Shown here piece after piece: positions 61,395 to 64,000 of a stretch of 64,000 bases of DNA. A program made the position numbers and the translations under genes. The stretch's first letter is position 1; each line of letters begins with the position of its first letter. The stretch comes from JAAUTY01 sp964397305 (GTDB lineage: Bacteria; Cyanobacteriota; Cyanobacteriia; Cyanobacteriales; Spirulinaceae): the NCBI GenBank assembly GCA_964397305.1, contig CAYNIP010000006.1, forward strand, positions 1-64,000, written 5' to 3'. The notes beneath the pieces are model-generated. The model saw only the letters and a list, made by a program, of their open reading frames with translations, had not been told where the DNA came from and did no database searches.

Positions 61395-62593
61395 GACATG
61401 AACTCCCAATCTTTGCATAAGGCTCCAGCATTGATCTGAAGCAACTTTTCATAAACAGACTCAAACAGAAAGCAGCGACGAATCTCCTCGGCGTCGCTGG
61501 ATTGATTTCTTAAAAGCGCCCAGCGACGCAACTCCCAAACAAAATCTTTCTCCACATTACCAGAATCACTGCGCCATTTGCCAGGATTTCGATCAGCCTC
61601 AGTTATAGAATGTTGAATATCTTGCAAAAGCACATCTCCAGTTGTAGTTCGAGCGTAGCCTAACATAGCCATCTCAGGGGCACAATGGAACTCCACTGTC
61701 GCCTGTAAACTCAGTGGCAAATGATGTCGCCAACGTTCAATAGCATCGGGATTTATGCCTAGACTGTCACCAAAACTACTGTTACCTTGCCACTTTTCAC
61801 GGTACAGACCAGACAACATACAAGCAGGATCTTCTAAATCTAAAAGTTGACCAATTTTCGTAACCCAAGTTACAGGATCGGTGACTAGATTCTCATACCG
61901 GAGCGATAAGAGTCTTGGAGAGACACTAGGATCTGTCGCTAGCTGATGAGTAACAGCAACCTGTTTTCGCCAGTGGCGCATGTAGCTGATAGTATGAGCT
62001 GCCTGACTTGGATCCTGCTTCATCAACGCTAGCAAAGATGCCACAACAGCCCTTGGATCGCGATGAATCACCAGAAATTTTGCCCTAGGAAAGGCTTGAG
62101 CTAAAGAGTTGACAAACTCAACTGCCCAAACTTCCTTTAATCCAACCCAAGTTACATGGCTTTTAGTATCTAGCTGTGCATAGCCAGCAATAATATTTAG
62201 AGCTGAGGTAAAAATTTGCTCGATGGTATTACCATCTAAATTCTTTAAGGCACCTGCTAACCCTGGGTTTTCTAAAGCTGCCCTCTCACAAATAGATGTT
62301 TTAAGGTTCAGATTTAGGTTCAAGGGTAGATTGCTGGGCGCATTCAAAATAGCATCGAAAAATGTCGAGCCAGCAGGTTCAAAATAGAAATCTTGGAACG
62401 GGCACTGAGGATCAAATTGATAACGCTGTGTCTTGGACACAGGTTCAATAACAAGATTGCGCCACGCTTTGAACAAAGGCATTAATGGGTCAAGGGCGAC
62501 CACTGCCTGAGGATGGGTACTAATAGTTCGAGCTAAAAGATTAGTCCCTGAGCGTGCTACCCCAAAGATGAAAAGAAGGTTGAACTCAGTCAT
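61391..62593 (-). CDS. sulfotransferase-family protein
   Basis: The 400-residue protein opens with the PAPS 5'-phosphosulfate loop FGVARSGTNLLARTIS (10-25) and has a 3'-phosphate-binding segment FLVIHRDPRAVVASLLALM near residue 180. It is longer than the plus-strand sulfotransferase at 1070-1900 and belongs to the more divergent Sulfotransfer_3-like group. The acceptor is probably the glycan made by the surrounding genes. It overlaps its neighbours on both sides by four bases, linking it with two methyltransferases. The nucleotidase at 20071 could recycle the PAP product. Confidence 0.85.
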   Translation of the reverse strand: MTEFNLLFIFGVARSGTNLLARTISTHPQAVVALDPLMPLFKAWRNLVIEPVSKTQRYQFDPQCPFQDFYFEPAGSTFFDAILNAPSNLPLNLNLNLKTSICERAALENPGLAGALKNLDGNTIEQIFTSALNIIAGYAQLDTKSHVTWVGLKEVWAVEFVNSLAQAFPRAKFLVIHRDPRAVVASLLALMKQDPSQAAHTISYMRHWRKQVAVTHQLATDPSVSPRLLSLRYENLVTDPVTWVTKIGQLLDLEDPACMLSGLYREKWQGNSSFGDSLGINPDAIERWRHHLPLSLQATVEFHCAPEMAMLGYARTTTGDVLLQDIQHSITEADRNPGKWRSDSGNVEKDFVWELRRWALLRNQSSDAEEIRRCFLFESVYEKLLQINAGALCKDWEFMS

Positions 62594-63708
62594 GACACTT
62601 CAGGCACAGCAGCCATAATCAGATCGTCGCATTGACGACCCGCATCACAAGAAGCTTGCAAGGCTGGAATCATATCTCCAAGATCTTCAAGGACTTGCGG
62701 GTTATTAAGGCGCATAGCCAACTGCACTAAAAGTTCGTAGGCATCCATGCCAAAATACCAAACAGCTACGGGTCGAAAACCGGTTTCAACCAGTGCAGTG
62801 GCGAGAGAGCTATCAGAGAAACAATTAAGATGCGAGGTGGGATCCATATGCCGAGCAATATTTTGAGGATTTTCGGCTTGGGCTACAGTTCCCAAGGCAT
62901 CAAATCGCGGAACTTCAACAACTAACAGTCCATGATTAGGTTGCAAGAGCTTACGGGCTTTTTCCAAAAACCGACGAGGTTCGGGAGTATACTCCAATAG
63001 CCCCCACATGGTTACGATATCCACAGAGTTGTTACCAGTAGCCAGAAAATCTTCACCAATCAACTCTAAATCAAATGCCTGCTTGGCAAAAGCACGGGAT
63101 GTATGGCTGAGTTCAAAGCCTGTAGCTCTAATGCCTTGACGATGCATCCCAGCAACAAAGTGTCCTCCGCCCGCCCCCACATCAATGCATGTCATCGGGG
63201 TAGCTCCAACCACTCGCTGGTAGGTTTCCAAGACCCAGTTCACTTTGGGCAAGACGACCTGAGCTAGTCGAACTTCTAACGTTTTTGGATCGATGTAAAT
63301 TTGGCTGTGGTCGGCTGAAGCCTCAAATAGATGATTGACTTCTTGTAGCTCAAGCTGGACACCTACAAAGACATGACCGCAGGCAGAACAACGAACATAG
63401 GCAATATCAAATATTCTCAGAGCCTCTTCTACAGTCGTGGTGGAGGTGTGACAGCAAGGACATTGTTCAATCTCTTTCTTAGCAACATCTTGAGAATATA
63501 GTCGCTTGGCAGTTTGAGCCAAGAAAGCAGCATAATTGCGTAACTCATCAAGGTTTGTTTGCTTTAAGCCTATGACATCAAGCGGCTTGCCAGTATGCAC
63601 CTTTAGTTCAAAGGTTTGAGGGGTAGTATAGGGGGGGGTATAAGTCCAAGATTCTACCTGGACTTGAGCAGGGATAGCTAGGGGGGTGGTACGAGTCCAC
63701 AAACTCAT
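62590..63708 (-). CDS. zinc-ribbon class I methyltransferase
   Basis: The 372-residue enzyme has the same architecture as the one at 54254-55285: cysteine pairs CPCC (83-86) and CSAC (107-110) and then a SAM domain with MTCIDVGAGGGHFVAG (173-188), VDIVTMWGLLEYTPEPR and NHGLLVVEVPRFDALG. A run of eight Cs on the coding strand lies near residue 25 (63631-63638). It overlaps the sulfotransferase by four bases and is the first gene of the minus-strand island within this window. Confidence 0.84.
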   Translation of the reverse strand: MSLWTRTTPLAIPAQVQVESWTYTPPYTTPQTFELKVHTGKPLDVIGLKQTNLDELRNYAAFLAQTAKRLYSQDVAKKEIEQCPCCHTSTTTVEEALRIFDIAYVRCSACGHVFVGVQLELQEVNHLFEASADHSQIYIDPKTLEVRLAQVVLPKVNWVLETYQRVVGATPMTCIDVGAGGGHFVAGMHRQGIRATGFELSHTSRAFAKQAFDLELIGEDFLATGNNSVDIVTMWGLLEYTPEPRRFLEKARKLLQPNHGLLVVEVPRFDALGTVAQAENPQNIARHMDPTSHLNCFSDSSLATALVETGFRPVAVWYFGMDAYELLVQLAMRLNNPQVLEDLGDMIPALQASCDAGRQCDDLIMAAVPEVS

Positions 63709-63724
63709 TATTTTATTGCTCGTA

Positions 63725-63775
63725 AATTCGTTACATAGTCCACAGTGTCAACCCCGATCTACATTGGCTGAAACC
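63725..63775 (-). repeat. duplicated 3' tail of the asparagine synthase-like gene
   Basis: About 50 bases here closely match 51403-51450, the final codons and downstream flank of the cysteine-less asparagine synthase-like gene. On the minus strand the segment reads RSGLTLWTM and then TAA, against RSGLILWPM in the gene, but further upstream the similarity ends with a small length difference. It is a remnant or the end of another copy lying directly upstream of the methyltransferase at 63708. Confidence 0.7.
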
Positions 63776-64000
63776 TTACACGCTCAGCTATCAAAGCTCC
63801 CAGATACAGCGGATCTCAATTCAGTCCAATACACCGGACGTCTCCAAGGCACTACCTGCAATCTTTACGAGCTTTGGATGTATTGCACTGGCTCAGGAAA
63901 CGCTATGCAGTATCGTAACCAACCGTCGTTGCCAATCACAAGCGCTTACCAACTACCAAGAAAGCTGAAGCCATAAAGTAACCACGCCAATCGCGAGGAT
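63776..64000. other. window end, no supported gene
   Basis: Short plus-strand frames exist but have no family similarity, no ribosome site and biased composition. With the remnant at 63725-63775 this looks like degraded sequence or the upstream flank of the island. Confidence 0.4.

Noticed and set aside
63686..63976. Plus-strand 96-codon frame at the window end
   Set aside because: It starts inside the antisense of the methyltransferase gene, lacks a ribosome site and runs through the asparagine synthase-tail repeat.

Overview
The window looks like a piece of a cyanobacterial chromosome. Three things point that way: the HIP1 octamer GCGATCGC (and its core GCGATCGCC) is scattered through most genes on both strands; an amidase, glutamate racemase and long-chain prenyl diphosphate synthase lie in a row on one strand, an arrangement known from cyanobacteria; and Uma2 (DUF820) and DUF3782 families, which are expanded in cyanobacteria, are present several times. 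No tRNA, rRNA or CRISPR array was seen. The species cannot be named from the sequence alone.

Region 1 (1-21.5 kb) is mostly chromosomal housekeeping with good GC content: a 2OG-Fe(II) oxygenase and a sulfotransferase (+); a minus-strand series of cyanobacterial unknowns that includes two very large single-pass Ig-like proteins (one ending in a WD40 propeller); an EF-G-like GTPase with a changed switch II motif; a GerMN lipoprotein; prenyl diphosphate synthase, a possible 32-residue membrane peptide, MurI, AMIN/amidase and a CPA2 antiporter; then a bisphosphate nucleotidase and a small gamma-glutamylcyclotransferase-like protein.

Region 2 (21.5-63.7 kb) is one continuous minus-strand glycan-assembly island of about 42 kb. 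Its downstream part (21.5-38.5 kb) holds a nucleotide-sugar 6-dehydrogenase, a multi-span GT39-like membrane protein, a methyltransferase-GT2 fusion, a canonical glutamine-dependent asparagine synthetase and a chain of GT2/GT4 glycosyltransferases joined by 1-4 base overlaps. A 4 kb accessory insert (38.5-42.1 kb) carries two Uma2 genes, one intact and one broken DUF3782 gene, and two inverted copies of a 90-bp MITE, one with a perfect 8-bp target duplication. The upstream part (42.3-63.7 kb) contains more glycosyltransferases, at least six methyltransferases, an epimerase, a polysialyltransferase-like/methyltransferase fusion, an asparagine-synthetase homologue without the glutaminase cysteine, a HisF-WbpG-type fusion beside a HisH paralogue, a Kelch-type lipoprotein with an 11-G tract, a DUF4910 peptidase-like protein and a sulfotransferase.

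Taken together the island probably builds and exports a surface polysaccharide that is heavily decorated by methylation, sulfation and amidation or acetamidino formation. The most unusual part is 49-63.7 kb: a two-polypeptide ammonia-channelling sugar amidotransferase, a second amide-forming enzyme without its own ammonia source, and a possibly phase-variable surface lipoprotein in the same transcription unit. Final sugar structures cannot be deduced from sequence.
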